NCBI RefSeq assembly: GCF_019049255.1
Contig: NZ_JAGMUJ010000031.1
Coordinates: forward strand, 1 to 64,000
DNA from: Streptomyces sp. AC558_RSS880
Lineage (GTDB): Bacteria > Actinomycetota > Actinomycetes > Streptomycetales > Streptomycetaceae
Length of the DNA stretch: 64,000 nucleotides
Direction: 5' to 3'
A program made the position numbers and the translations under genes. Each line of letters opens with the position of its first letter. The first letter of the stretch is position 1. Below the pieces are notes generated by a model. That model was not told where the DNA came from and ran no database searches. It saw only the letters and a list, made by a program, of their open reading frames with translations. Below are positions 34,883 to 43,091 of the stretch, one piece after another.

Positions 34883-35605
34883 TCACTTCAGGTGCCGGCC
34901 GAAGAACCGTTTGCTGTCCTCCAGCTCGAACCACGGGGTGCCGGTGTGCCCGCCCGAATTGGCGTGCAGCGTCTTCTCCTCGCCGGCGAAGGCGTCGAAC
35001 AGGTCCAGGGCCCGCTGCCGTGGGTTCCCCTCGTCGTCCCACTGCAGCAGCATCAGCAGCGGAACGGTCACCTGCCGGGCCTCCTCGCGCTGGGCGCGGG
35101 GCACATAGCCCCCGGCGAAGAAGCATGCGGCCACGATGCGCGGCTCGACCGCCGCCAGCCGGATGCCCAGGGCCATCCACCCGGAGTATCCGACCGGGCC
35201 GCCGATCCCGGGCAGCGAGAGGAGGGCGTCCAGGGTGGTACGCCAATCCGGGGCCGCCTTTTCGACCAGCGGGCCGACGAAGGACTCGAAGATCCCGTCG
35301 ACCGGCTCGCCGGCCCGCATCGCCCGGCGGAACTCGGCGCGGGCCTGCTCGTCGGCGGCGGAACGGGGCCGGTCACCGCACCCGGCGGCGTCGACGGAGG
35401 CCACCGCGTAGCCGCCCGCCGCGGTGATCCGGGCCCGGGCCACCAGCCGGGAGTCCCCCTTGGGCAGGCCGTTGTTGTGGGCCATCAGGATCAGCGGAGC
35501 CGGTGCCGCGGACTCAGGCGTCCACAGGGTGCCGGGGATCTCGCCGAGGGTGAACTCGCGCTCGAGGACGCCGTCGTCGAGGCGTTGCTCGGAGGTGAAT
35601 CGCAT
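34883..35605 (-). CDS. Alpha/beta hydrolase (dienelactone hydrolase-like)
   Basis: The 240-residue protein has an alpha/beta hydrolase core with LILMAHNNGLPKG near residue 40, nucleophile elbow GYSGWMALG near 140 (Ser), an Asp in LLMLLQWDDEG, and a late NSGGHTGTPWFE holding the probable His. The substrate is unknown; similar Streptomyces proteins are annotated as dienelactone hydrolase-like or alpha/beta hydrolases. The upstream 200 bp (35606-35807) contain a short frame but no supported gene. Confidence 0.8.
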   Translation of the reverse strand: MRFTSEQRLDDGVLEREFTLGEIPGTLWTPESAAPAPLILMAHNNGLPKGDSRLVARARITAAGGYAVASVDAAGCGDRPRSAADEQARAEFRRAMRAGEPVDGIFESFVGPLVEKAAPDWRTTLDALLSLPGIGGPVGYSGWMALGIRLAAVEPRIVAACFFAGGYVPRAQREEARQVTVPLLMLLQWDDEGNPRQRALDLFDAFAGEEKTLHANSGGHTGTPWFELEDSKRFFGRHLK

Positions 35606-35807
35606 GGTCGTGCCTTTCGGGAGTGCTCAGAAACGGCGCTCCCGGACGACCTGTCGCCCGGCCGTGACCTCGGAGAGGAGCACCCATGCCGATACTGCGT
35701 TCACGGGTACCACCTCCTCGTTCTCTCGCACGGCCTCCGGAAACGTAGCCGTGGACGCCGCGGCCCGCAAACGTTTTTCGACGCGGACCCGGCGACGACG
35801 GGGCCCC

Positions 35808-36272
35808 TCAGAGGTGTTGCTTGGCTGCTCCGACCAGTCGGTTGATGTCGTCACGGGTCCGTACCCTGGCATCGTCGAGTTCGGTTCTGCTGTCCGTCCT
35901 GGACAGCGCCGTGACGTCTGCCAGCACGTCCTCCGCGGCCCGGCTCAGCGTCTCGTCATCGGTGAGCATCTGCACCCGGAACAGTGCCTCTTGGGCGTTG
36001 AAGCGCAGGTCGTAGGCACGGATCCGCACGGTGTCGGGGTCCTCGGGCGGTGGTTGTTCGTGCTCGCAGAACCAGAGGTGAACGAGGCAGCGGCGGTAGT
36101 TGACCAGTGCGCCGGCGTAGGCGGAGTAGGCGTCGAGCCGTTCCTGTCGCAGCTTCTCGCGGCGGGCGAACTGGTGGCTCCTGTCGGTGGTGCGCTGCTG
36201 GAACGCCAGGGTGATCCCCGAACCGAGCAGAGTTCCCAAGACGGCTATGCCGCTGGCGATGATGGTCTCCAC
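35808..36272 (-). CDS. Membrane-anchored helical protein of unknown function
   Basis: This 154-residue protein starts with one transmembrane helix (METIIASGIAVLGTLLGSG) and continues as an all-helical, charged soluble region (QFARREKLRQERLDAYSAYA, then LSRAAEDVLADV). It resembles a common class of small Streptomyces phage- or island-associated membrane proteins. No function is known. It sits just outside the left boundary of the proposed tRNA island. Confidence 0.7.
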   Translation of the reverse strand: METIIASGIAVLGTLLGSGITLAFQQRTTDRSHQFARREKLRQERLDAYSAYAGALVNYRRCLVHLWFCEHEQPPPEDPDTVRIRAYDLRFNAQEALFRVQMLTDDETLSRAAEDVLADVTALSRTDSRTELDDARVRTRDDINRLVGAAKQHL

Positions 36273-36741
36273 ATCTCAAGCTGATCACGCATCGCCGTCC
36301 GGCGCGGGCTGTTGCCCGACTCCGATGCCGACACGCTCTCCCCCTGTGGTGGCGACCCGTACCGGGCTGGGTGAGGGGTCCGGTGGTCCGATGCCTGGAC
36401 ACGACGAAGGGCCGTCCCGAGAGGGAACCCCTCCCGATCCGGCCCTCCTCTCCGCGCCCCGGCAGGACCCGAACCTGCGACACCCGCTTGAGGAGTTTTC
36501 TCCGAACGGGTCTGCGACCTGCGGAAACGCTCGCTTCAGGTTGCCTGGCCTGGGAAAGCACTCCTCCGTGGTTCTCGTGTGTTCACGGGGCTTCCCGGCC
36601 TCATGTGTGCTGGATCCGTTCCGGCTGGGGCCGGTCGACGGAGGACGATTTCGGAGACGCCGGCGCGCGTGGCACCAGGAGTGGCGTGGCAGGTGCGAGG
36701 CGGTCCCGTTGTCGCACCTGCCCTACAGACGGGTGGTCCTC
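36273..36741. other. Gene-free boundary region with tRNA relic
   Basis: No gene is supported. The interval contains a GC-rich imperfect hairpin around 36405-36448 (AAGGGCCG and CGGCCCT arms) and the 39-bp tRNA-Arg 3'-half copy at 36457-36495. The same order, tRNA 3' end followed by hairpin, is seen at the true tRNA at 47 kb. Confidence 0.6.
36457..36495 (-). repeat. Degenerate copy of tRNA-Arg(CCT) 3' half, probable distal att site
   Basis: This 39-bp stretch matches 47041-47079 of the tRNA-Arg gene at 36 of 39 positions, covering the T arm, variable region and the anticodon-stem 3' side. The sequence beyond it does not form a D arm or acceptor 5' strand, so it is not an intact tRNA. Its orientation and position are those expected for the second attachment site of an element integrated at the tRNA 3' end. 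Confidence 0.7.
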
Positions 36742-37224
36742 ATGACCAGCTCGGACACACCTCCTGTTCCCCGGCGTCTGCCCAGCGGTGTCCACGAGAC
36801 CGTGCGGCCGGGTTGTGCGCTTCTCCGGCTGGAGACGACCGCATCACGTGAAGGTGTCCTCGATGGTGCGTGGTGGCCGCGCTCGCGCGACATGGGCGCC
36901 GAGCTGCCCGCGCTGCTGAGTGCCCTCATCGCCCACCTCGGCCCCGTGACCCGCGTGGGGCTGGACACCGCAGCTCGGGAAGGTCTCCCGACGCGCATCC
37001 TCGTGGACGACCGCGTGGTGCACATCGGTTCCTTCCCGGTCGGTGACGACACGGTCCTGATCACCCGGGGCGACCGGGACATCTTCTCGTTCCTGGTGGT
37101 CCCGCCGGACGCGGCACCGGACGCCGCCCGCACCGCGATGGCCCAGGCGGTCCGGGCGGACAACATCAGCCAGGCGGAACAGATCCTCATCGACACCGGG
37201 AGCGGGCGCGGTTCGTCGGGCTGA
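36742..37224 (+). CDS. DUF5994 family protein, paralogue 1
   Basis: This 160-residue protein has the DUF5994 core: LDGAWWPRSRDMGAELPAL near residue 40, then GPVTRVGL, VHIGSFPVGDDTV and FSFLVVPPDAAP. The function of the family is unknown. ATG 36742 lies 19 bp after a run of promoter-like sequence. Two other DUF5994 genes (43092-43688 and 45287-45799) flank a PP2C gene inside the same island. Just downstream is a 59-bp copy of sequence found at the end of that PP2C gene. Confidence 0.85.
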   Translation: MTSSDTPPVPRRLPSGVHETVRPGCALLRLETTASREGVLDGAWWPRSRDMGAELPALLSALIAHLGPVTRVGLDTAAREGLPTRILVDDRVVHIGSFPVGDDTVLITRGDRDIFSFLVVPPDAAPDAARTAMAQAVRADNISQAEQILIDTGSGRGSSG

Positions 37225-37230
37225 CGGGTC

Positions 37231-37289
37231 ACCGCCGGGCTCGACGGCGCAACGGTGTCGGACGGCGGGGCGAGGTCAGCCGCGCCACT
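37231..37289 (+). repeat. Direct repeat copy A (with 43921-43983)
   Basis: About 50 of 60 aligned bases match 43921-43983, with the core CAACGGTGTCGGACGGCGGG and the following GTCAGCCGCGCCACT. In the second copy this covers the stop codon and last codons of the PP2C gene, so copy A is a scar holding the 3' tip of a PP2C gene. Confidence 0.75.
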
Positions 37290-37379
37290 GCAGCCGTCGT
37301 GCTCTTCGCGGTGCTCCGCGCGGACCAAGGCGTGTCGACGGTGACCACATCACGGCCTCCGACGGCTCCGGCAGGGCTC

Positions 37380-38423
37380 TCAGATGGGGACACGTGCGTG
37401 CCGGAGCGGTGCTCCGGCCCGGTGGAGACTGGCGAGGGCCAACCGGTAGGAGGCGATCAACCCGGTTTCCACGTAGTCCACACCCAGTTCCTGGCAGTGG
37501 CGCCGCACGATGGTCCGGGCCCTGCGCAGGTTGGGGCTGGGCATGCTGGGGAACAGGTGGTGCTCGATCTGGTGGTTCAGCCCGCCCAGTGCGATGTCGG
37601 TGAGCCTGCCGCCGCGCACGTTGCGTGAGGTGAGCACCTGGCGACGGAGGAAGTCCGGGCGGTCCTCGCCTGTCAGGATCGGCATGCCCTTGTGGTTGGG
37701 CGCGAAGAGGGAGCCCAGGTAGACGCCGAACAGGCACTGGTGGACGGCGAGGAAGGCGATCGCCATGCCGGGCGGCAGCAGCCACAGCAGCACGGTCAGG
37801 TAGAGCACGAAGTGCGCGAACAGCAGGACGCCGTCGAGCGTGCGGTGCTTGAGCGAACGATTGGCCAGTGCCTTCACGCTCGACACGTGCAGGTTGAAGC
37901 CCTCCAGGGTGAGGAGCGGGAAGAACAGGAACGCCTGCCAGCGGCCGATCAGGCGGGGGAGCCCCTTGGCGGCCCGCGCCTGGTCCTGGGACCAGACCAG
38001 CAGGTCGGGGTCGAGGTCGGGGTCGAGTTCCTCGTGGTTGGGGTTGGCGTGGTGGCGGGTGTGCTTGTCCTGCCACCAGCCGTAGCCCATCCCGATACCG
38101 GCACCGGCGATCCGTCCGGCCACCTCGCTGGCCCGGCGTCGGCGGAACACCTGGCGGTGCGCCGCGTCATGGGCGAGCAGGGCGACCTGGCCGAAGACGA
38201 CGCCAAGGAAGGCGGCGACCGCCAGAGTCCACCAACTGTCGCCGATGAGCGCGACGGCGGCCCACCCACTGACGTAGAGCCCGGCCACCACCGTGGTCCG
38301 CAGCGCGTAGTAGCCGGGACGGCGCCCCAGCAGCCCGGCGGCGGCGATCTTTCTCGACAGGCGGGCGAAGTCACTCCCGGACGCCTCCGAGGGCGGGGGT
38401 CGGACCGTGGTGTTACTGCTCAT
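37380..38423 (-). CDS. Membrane fatty acid desaturase
   Basis: From ATG 38423 the product has 347 residues. Three histidine boxes for the di-iron centre are intact: HDAAH (about residue 95), HTRHH (about 132) and a late NHQIEHH (about 290). Four hydrophobic helices alternate with them. These enzymes introduce a double bond into membrane acyl lipids or acyl-CoA using O2; they adjust membrane fluidity under cold or other stress. The HxxHH/QIEHH type resembles acyl-lipid desaturases of actinobacteria. A stress role agrees with the adjoining envelope-stress genes (inference). Confidence 0.9.
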   Translation of the reverse strand: MSSNTTVRPPPSEASGSDFARLSRKIAAAGLLGRRPGYYALRTTVVAGLYVSGWAAVALIGDSWWTLAVAAFLGVVFGQVALLAHDAAHRQVFRRRRASEVAGRIAGAGIGMGYGWWQDKHTRHHANPNHEELDPDLDPDLLVWSQDQARAAKGLPRLIGRWQAFLFFPLLTLEGFNLHVSSVKALANRSLKHRTLDGVLLFAHFVLYLTVLLWLLPPGMAIAFLAVHQCLFGVYLGSLFAPNHKGMPILTGEDRPDFLRRQVLTSRNVRGGRLTDIALGGLNHQIEHHLFPSMPSPNLRRARTIVRRHCQELGVDYVETGLIASYRLALASLHRAGAPLRHARVPI

Positions 38424-38737
38424 GATGGTGAAACTCTCTCCGAGGAAGGCCGGTTGGCTCGGCGCCGCCCCGGGAGCCGCTGGGACCGGTCCGCAGGCAG
38501 GGCCTTTCGTCCTCCGTGGTTGCGGACACATCACGCGGCCACGGAGCTGGGAGGCGTCTGCTTCGTCCGTCAGCGGCTGCTGCGCAGGCCCTCTGTTTCT
38601 CGTGGGTACCCCGCCGCGGGCGTCTCACACCGTGTCGGACGGGGCCTCCGGAGCGGTCCGCGTGCACGCCGGCGGAACCGACTCCGGCCGGTGAAGCGGA
38701 TCCGCTGACGGCTGATGAGCGCTCGACGCCTGGCCGG

Positions 38738-39523
38738 TCACGCCGCGGTCTCGGTGATGAGGACGGCAACGGTGACCGGGCCCGGGGCGCCGGTGGCCGC
38801 CGCGTCGGCCACGGCGGCCCGGACGGCGCGCGCGACTTCCAGGGGGTGGTGTCCGGGGGCGACCGCGAGGTGGACCTCGACACGCCGGCCGGGTGGGTCG
38901 GCATGGTCCTCCATCTTGACCGGGCGGCTCCCCAGCACGGTGGTGAGGCCGGCGACGCCCGGAACACCCGTTGCGACGTCCGCCGGATCCCCGACGGGCC
39001 CTCGCGGGGAGCCCGGTCCGGTCACGGGGAGCGAGCTCCGTGCGGCTGCGGTCGTTGCCGCGGCTGTGCTGTGCGGCGTGAGCCTCATGGATCTCGCAAC
39101 GGTCCGCTCCTTCGTACCTGTCTGCGGGACCTCATGGACATCCGTGACGCGCAGGTCGGCCGTCACGGTGGCCAGGCCGAGCCGTCGAGCGGCCGCGTCC
39201 AGCAGTCTGCTCCTCAACTGGTCGGCGGTTTCGGGCAGTGGCTCCCCGAGTGATGCCGAAAAGGCGGCTTCGATCCTGAGCGGGCCCGGCGGCATCGCGC
39301 CGGCCGGCGGACGGACGGCCGGCTCGGACACGGATTCGAGCGGCGCCGGCCCGATGCGCAGAGACTCCAGCCGCACCCCGGGGATCTCGTTCGCGGCCCG
39401 CCCGAGGGCCTGGACGGCCGCTTGCTCGGTGATCCATGTCCCGTCGGCGGGCCCGCCCAGCGGGAGCAGCCGACCCTGGCCGAACCGGTGCCGTACCGCC
39501 TGCGTCCCTGCTTCGGTCTTCAC
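38738..39523 (-). CDS. Protein with two Asp23-like regions, unknown function
   Basis: GTG 39523 (GGGGAGAGG upstream) gives 261 residues. The first part (WITEQAAVQALGRAANEIPGV, then LRIEAAFSASLGEPLPETADQLRSRLLDAAARRLGL, positions about 30-125) and the last part (GVPGVAGLTTVLG, then VEVHLAVAPGHHPLEVA) each resemble half of an Asp23/Gls24 domain: a 'v.GV..l' strand, a beta-hairpin and a helix carrying paired charges. It diverges from the Asp23 operon at 39656 and probably shares its regulation. The family assignment is tentative. Confidence 0.6.
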   Translation of the reverse strand: MKTEAGTQAVRHRFGQGRLLPLGGPADGTWITEQAAVQALGRAANEIPGVRLESLRIGPAPLESVSEPAVRPPAGAMPPGPLRIEAAFSASLGEPLPETADQLRSRLLDAAARRLGLATVTADLRVTDVHEVPQTGTKERTVARSMRLTPHSTAAATTAAARSSLPVTGPGSPRGPVGDPADVATGVPGVAGLTTVLGSRPVKMEDHADPPGRRVEVHLAVAPGHHPLEVARAVRAAVADAAATGAPGPVTVAVLITETAA

Positions 39524-39604
39524 CGGCCTCTCCCCCTCTCTCAGGCGACTTGTCGGACCCCCGTGCCTCGCAGCGTTCAAATCCCACAATGCACACTAAG
39601 TGAA

Positions 39605-39610
39605 TATAAT
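39605..39610 (+). promoter_or_regulatory. Candidate -10 element of the Asp23 operon
   Basis: TATAAT occurs in a short AT-rich patch, the most AT-rich stretch in the region, 46 bp before the first Asp23 start. No clear -35 is seen at 17 bp spacing, so an alternative sigma factor or activator may be needed. The same patch separates the two divergent Asp23-type units. Confidence 0.4.
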
Positions 39611-39655
39611 CGGGCAAATGAGGACCATGTGGACCTCTGAGGGAGGAATATCCCG

Positions 39656-40087
39656 ATGACCGAGAACACCGGTGCAAGGCGCGGTGGCGCTCCCGCTTCT
39701 CGTGGCCGGACGACGGTCGCCGATGTGGTGGTGGAGAAGATCGCCGGAATGGCGGCACGGGACGTGCCCGGCGTCCATGCCCTGGGCAGCGGTTTCGCCC
39801 GCTCGATGGGGACCATGCGGGAGCGGATGCCCGGCGCCGGCAGCGGCAAGTCCGTCACCCGCGGGGTCAGCGTCGAGGTCGGAGAGCTGCAGGCGGCCAT
39901 CGACCTGGAGATCGTCGTCGACTACGGCGTCTCGATCACGGACGTGGCCGGTGAGGTGAGGGAGAGCGTGATCTCCGCGGTGGAGCGGATGGCGGATCGC
40001 GAGGTCGTCGAAGTCAACATCACGGTCAGCGATGTGAAGCTCCCCGACGAGGAGGACGAAGGGGAAGAACGGCAGCGGATCCAGTAG
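39656..40087 (+). CDS. Asp23/Gls24 family envelope stress protein
   Basis: This 143-residue protein has a canonical Asp23 domain: TVADVVVEKIAGMAARDVPGV, then GVSVEVGELQAAIDLEIVVDYG and a helix VRESVISAVERMADREVVEVNI, ending in an acidic tail. ATG 39656 has GGGAGGAA upstream. Asp23 proteins of Gram-positives coat the inner face of the membrane, anchored by AmaP, and respond to alkaline or envelope stress. It heads an operon with a DUF2273 protein, a second Asp23 protein, a DUF6286-type membrane protein and AmaP. Confidence 0.92.
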   Translation: MTENTGARRGGAPASRGRTTVADVVVEKIAGMAARDVPGVHALGSGFARSMGTMRERMPGAGSGKSVTRGVSVEVGELQAAIDLEIVVDYGVSITDVAGEVRESVISAVERMADREVVEVNITVSDVKLPDEEDEGEERQRIQ

Positions 40088-40125
40088 CCGGGGCGCAGCA
40101 GCCCGCGTGAGCGAAGGAGCGCGTG

Positions 40126-40353
40126 ATGAGCAGAGCCGTGGTGGGCCTGATGGCCGGGATGGCGCTGGGTTTCGCCGCGTATTTCGGTGACTTCTGGGCG
40201 TTCCTGCTGGTTCTCGGGCTGGGCGCCGTCGGTCTCGTGGTCGGGCGGTTCATGGAAGGCGATCTCGAACCGGGCGACTTCGTCCGCCGCCGGGACCGGC
40301 AGGAGCGGATCCGCGATGACCGGCGACGGGCTCGGGGAGACTGGCGGCAGTGA
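40126..40353 (+). CDS. DUF2273-like small membrane protein of the Asp23 operon
   Basis: The product from ATG 40126 has 75 residues: two adjacent hydrophobic helices (residues 4-40) followed by a strongly charged Arg/Asp tail. This is the usual DUF2273 gene found between asp23-like genes and amaP. GAAGGAG precedes it. Its last bases overlap the next start (GTGA overlap). Confidence 0.82.
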   Translation: MSRAVVGLMAGMALGFAAYFGDFWAFLLVLGLGAVGLVVGRFMEGDLEPGDFVRRRDRQERIRDDRRRARGDWRQ

Positions 40354-40796
40354 CCGGTGAAGCCGATCGGCGTCCGGGCATCGCCGGCGGGGAGCGCGGA
40401 GCGATCGCCGTCGCCGACCGGGTCGTTGCGAAGATCGCTTCCCACGTGGCGCGCGAGGCGCTGAGCCGGTTCCCCGAGTCGGTCGGCCACGTACCGCCGG
40501 GCCGCCGGACGCCCCACGTGACCACCTCCGTGCGGCGGGCACCGGAGCGGCAGACCGCAGGACGGGACGGCGAGTCCGCCGCCGGACGGCAGGCGGCGGT
40601 CGGCGAGGCACGGCTGCGCATCACCGTCGAGCTCGGCTATCCGTCCGACATCGGGGCACAGTGCGCCGCCGTGCGCAGGGAGGTCATCGAACGGCTCAGG
40701 ACATGGTCCGGCATGGACGTGTCACATCTCGTGGTGTCGGTCGGGCGACTGCACTCGGCGCATACGCGGCACGCGGGCGAGGAGAGGGTGAGATGA
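40350..40796 (+). CDS. Second, divergent Asp23-like protein
   Basis: GTG 40350 overlaps the previous stop. The 148-residue protein keeps the Asp23 start (IAVADRVVAKIASHVAREAL) and the second half (RITVELGYPSDIGAQCAAVRREVIERLRTWSGM). A charged, Gly/Arg-rich insertion replaces the middle hairpin. Probably a heteromeric partner of the first Asp23 protein. Its stop overlaps the next ATG (ATGA). Confidence 0.8.
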   Translation: MTGEADRRPGIAGGERGAIAVADRVVAKIASHVAREALSRFPESVGHVPPGRRTPHVTTSVRRAPERQTAGRDGESAAGRQAAVGEARLRITVELGYPSDIGAQCAAVRREVIERLRTWSGMDVSHLVVSVGRLHSAHTRHAGEERVR

Positions 40797-41491
40797 GCGC
40801 GAACACCCGTCGGCGGCCGGCCGGTGACAGCGACCTTCCCCCCGGACCCGGAAAGGCGGACCCGTCCGCGGACGGTAGTCGGGGCAAGGACCCGACCACA
40901 GCCGACTCGACACCGGCGGTCGAGGCATCGGACCGGCGGATGCGCCGTTTCTGGTCGACGCGGCGGGTTCCCGCCGCCTTGGTGGCCCTGTTGTCCGCCG
41001 CGGCCACCGGACTGCTCCTGTACGACGTGGTCTCTGTCCGTGCAGGCCGGTCCGCGATGCGCTGGCGGCGGCGGCTCGCCGAGGAACTGGCCACCCGACC
41101 ACTGGACGACGTCTGGATGATCGTCGGGGCCGCGGTCGCGATGGCCCTCGGCCTGTGGCTTTTCCTGCTGGCGGTGACGCCGGGACTGCGCAGGCTGCTG
41201 CCCATGCGGCAGCCCGTCGGCATCCCCGGGAAAAGGGAGGTGCGCGCCGGGCTCGACCGCCGCGCGGCCGGCCTGGTTCTGCGTGACCGGGCCGTGCGGG
41301 TGCCCGGTGTCCAGTCGGCACAGGTCTCCGTCGGCCGCCGGAAGGTCAAGGCCCGGGCGCGCGCTCATTTCCGCGATCTCGAGGAGGTCCGCGCGGACCT
41401 GGACGCCACGCTGGGCGAAGCCGTGACGTTCCTGGGTCTCGCCCGGCAGCCCACGCTGACCGTGCGCGTCCGGCGTCCGAAGAAGGGCTGA
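40793..41491 (+). CDS. DUF6286-type membrane protein
   Basis: The 232-residue protein has a disordered N-terminus (residues 1-45), two transmembrane helices (about 57-80 and 103-122), and a C-terminal soluble domain (GLDRRAAGLVLRDRAVRVPGVQSAQVSVGRR) that again looks Asp23/AmaP-like. Such DUF6286 proteins occur only in actinobacterial Asp23 operons. ATGA overlap with the previous gene shows translational coupling. It probably anchors Asp23 multimers to the membrane. Confidence 0.82.
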   Translation: MSANTRRRPAGDSDLPPGPGKADPSADGSRGKDPTTADSTPAVEASDRRMRRFWSTRRVPAALVALLSAAATGLLLYDVVSVRAGRSAMRWRRRLAEELATRPLDDVWMIVGAAVAMALGLWLFLLAVTPGLRRLLPMRQPVGIPGKREVRAGLDRRAAGLVLRDRAVRVPGVQSAQVSVGRRKVKARARAHFRDLEEVRADLDATLGEAVTFLGLARQPTLTVRVRRPKKG

Positions 41492-41492
41492 G

Positions 41493-42095
41493 GTGATCCC
41501 GATGCTCAGGACGGTGAACCGGGTGCTGCTGGGGCTTCTCGGCCTCGGACTGTTCGCCCTGGGCGGCGGCGTGCTGCTGGGCGGGCTGGACCTGCCGCAC
41601 CGCTGGGACTTCGGCATGCCGGGCTGGTGGCCCTTCCGCGGGCCCGACGACGTGGTGCTGGGCACCGAGGGACGCACCCGGTGGCGGGAGGAAGGCTGGT
41701 GGTGGCCGAGCGTCATCGCGGTGCTCGCCGTGCTGCTGGTCCTGCTGCTGTGGTGGCTCCTCGCCCAGCGCAGGCACCGCCTGGGCGGCGTCCTCGTCGG
41801 AAGCGGGGACGGCGCGGCGGCCCGGCTCGACGGCCGTGCACTGGAGGACGTGATCGAGGCAGAGGCGCGGGACCTGGACGGGGTCGCACGGGCCCAGGTA
41901 CGACTGACGGGCCGAAGCACCGCTCCGGCCGCGCGCGTACGGCTGGTGTTGGAGCCGCACGCCGATCCGGCGCGGACGCTGGGGCGACTGAGCCGGGAAA
42001 CACTCGCGCACGCGCGGGACTCGGCCGGCCTGGACAGCCTCCCCTCGAAGGTCCGACTCAAAGAAGTCCGCCACCACGCACGACGCGCCGACTGA
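41493..42095 (+). CDS. amaP: AmaP, alkaline shock response membrane anchor protein
   Basis: GTG 41493, one base after the previous stop codon, gives 200 residues. Two transmembrane helices (about 10-32 and 75-93) bracket a short extracytoplasmic loop, and a cytoplasmic C-terminal domain (LEDVIEAEARDLDGVARAQVRLTG) has the alpha/beta pattern of AmaP. In Staphylococcus AmaP tethers Asp23 to the membrane. It closes the five-gene operon. Confidence 0.85.
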   Translation: MIPMLRTVNRVLLGLLGLGLFALGGGVLLGGLDLPHRWDFGMPGWWPFRGPDDVVLGTEGRTRWREEGWWWPSVIAVLAVLLVLLLWWLLAQRRHRLGGVLVGSGDGAAARLDGRALEDVIEAEARDLDGVARAQVRLTGRSTAPAARVRLVLEPHADPARTLGRLSRETLAHARDSAGLDSLPSKVRLKEVRHHARRAD

Positions 42096-42256
42096 TCCCC
42101 GGGGCCGGACTCCCGACGGGGGACCCGGTCAGCCCCTCTGAGGGGGGAGGGAGACCTGGCCCCCAAGGGAGAGGGGGATCTGGCCCGCAGCGCAGGTCTT
42201 CACGACTGCCCCGGAGCCATCCACGCCGCGGTTTCCCTCAAGGGAGGCATCCCGCC

Positions 42257-42427
42257 ATGGTCCTCTTCCTGACCCTGCTCGTCGCCGGAATCGCTCTGAT
42301 CGCCATCGGGGCGGGCGTCGACGGCATGCTCTATCTGTCCTCCGCCGGTGTACTGCTCCTCATCGCCGATCTGCTCTACCTGGCGGCCCGCTCCGCGTGG
42401 CGATCTCCTCGGCGCCCGGCCCGCTGA
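42257..42427 (+). CDS. 56-residue two-helix membrane protein (DUF6131-like)
   Basis: ATG 42257 has AGGGAGG upstream. The product is almost wholly hydrophobic: two helices (VLFLTLLVAGIALIAIGAG and LSSAGVLLLIADLLYLAARS) and a basic tail. The compact family of such proteins in Streptomyces stress islands is known as DUF6131 (recalled, not checked). Its 3' end overlaps the convergent STAS gene by about 50 bp. Confidence 0.7.
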   Translation: MVLFLTLLVAGIALIAIGAGVDGMLYLSSAGVLLLIADLLYLAARSAWRSPRRPAR

Positions 42428-42762
42428 GGCCGCGCCCCTCCCGGCCTCGTCACACGGAGCAGACGGTCGGAGCCCGTGTCCATGAGCAGTCGTTCGGTCT
42501 GCGGGGAGGGGTGGTGCAGCCGCAGGGACGCGTGGGTCTCGGCGGCGTGCCGTGACACGTCGAGGAAGACGCGCAGGCCGCTGCTGTCACAGCGGTCGAC
42601 GGTGGTCAGATCGACGTCGATGAGGGCGATGCCGTCCTGCAGGCACCGCTCCAGAGCGGCGCGCACCCGGGGCGCGGTGACGGGGTCGATCACACCGGCC
42701 AGGGTGACCAGTGCCCGCCTGTCCCGGTCGTGCCGGTAGATGTTCAGCTGCGGAAAAGTCAT
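42376..42762 (-). CDS. STAS-domain anti-sigma factor antagonist
   Basis: From ATG 42762 the product has 128 residues. A STAS domain covers residues 1-105: LVTLAGVIDPVTAPRVRAAL, then ALIDVDLTTVDRCDSSGLRVFLDVS with the DSSGL phosphorylation loop. Such proteins bind anti-sigma kinases when unphosphorylated, releasing sigma-B-like factors. The last 20 residues are basic and overlap the convergent small membrane gene. A PP2C phosphatase that could dephosphorylate it is encoded at 43970-45220; the kinase is not in the window. Confidence 0.9.
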   Translation of the reverse strand: MTFPQLNIYRHDRDRRALVTLAGVIDPVTAPRVRAALERCLQDGIALIDVDLTTVDRCDSSGLRVFLDVSRHAAETHASLRLHHPSPQTERLLMDTGSDRLLRVTRPGGARPQRAGRRGDRHAERAAR

Positions 42763-42781
42763 GACGCCTCGGTTCGGATGT

Positions 42782-43081
42782 TCAGATGCCTCGGTCCACG
42801 GGTCCCGGCCGCTCCCCGCCCGGTCCGGGGCCCGGATGTACGCCCCGGGCACGCGTCGCCGCGGACTGAGCCGACGGTTCCGAGGCGCGGCCGGGCGGCC
42901 GGATGATCACCCGTGGTGCGTGGTACGGCTGCGGCACGCAGCGGCCGCGGCGGCCGGGCCGGGGGGCGCTGTACCGGTACGCGGCGATCCTGTCGGCGTG
43001 CTGGAGGTCGAGCCGGTGGATCACGTACGCCGCCGCTGCGATGAGGACCACGAAGGCGGTGGCTGTCAGGAAGGCGTTCAT
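42782..43081 (-). CDS. Small membrane-anchored Arg/Pro-rich protein
   Basis: From the ATG at 43081 (GAGGTGG upstream) the product has 99 residues: one N-terminal transmembrane helix (MNAFLTATAFVVLIAAAAYV) then a low-complexity tail rich in Arg, Pro and Gly. No family recognised. It lies between the STAS gene and a DUF5994 gene on the same strand and probably belongs to their transcript. Confidence 0.6.
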   Translation of the reverse strand: MNAFLTATAFVVLIAAAAYVIHRLDLQHADRIAAYRYSAPRPGRRGRCVPQPYHAPRVIIRPPGRASEPSAQSAATRARGVHPGPGPGGERPGPVDRGI

Positions 43082-43091
43082 GGCGGCCACC

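Noticed and set aside
36457..36520. Possible intact tRNA gene at 36.46 kb
   Set aside because: Only the 3' half aligns with a tRNA; no D arm or 5' acceptor strand can be paired, so it is treated as an att-like fragment.
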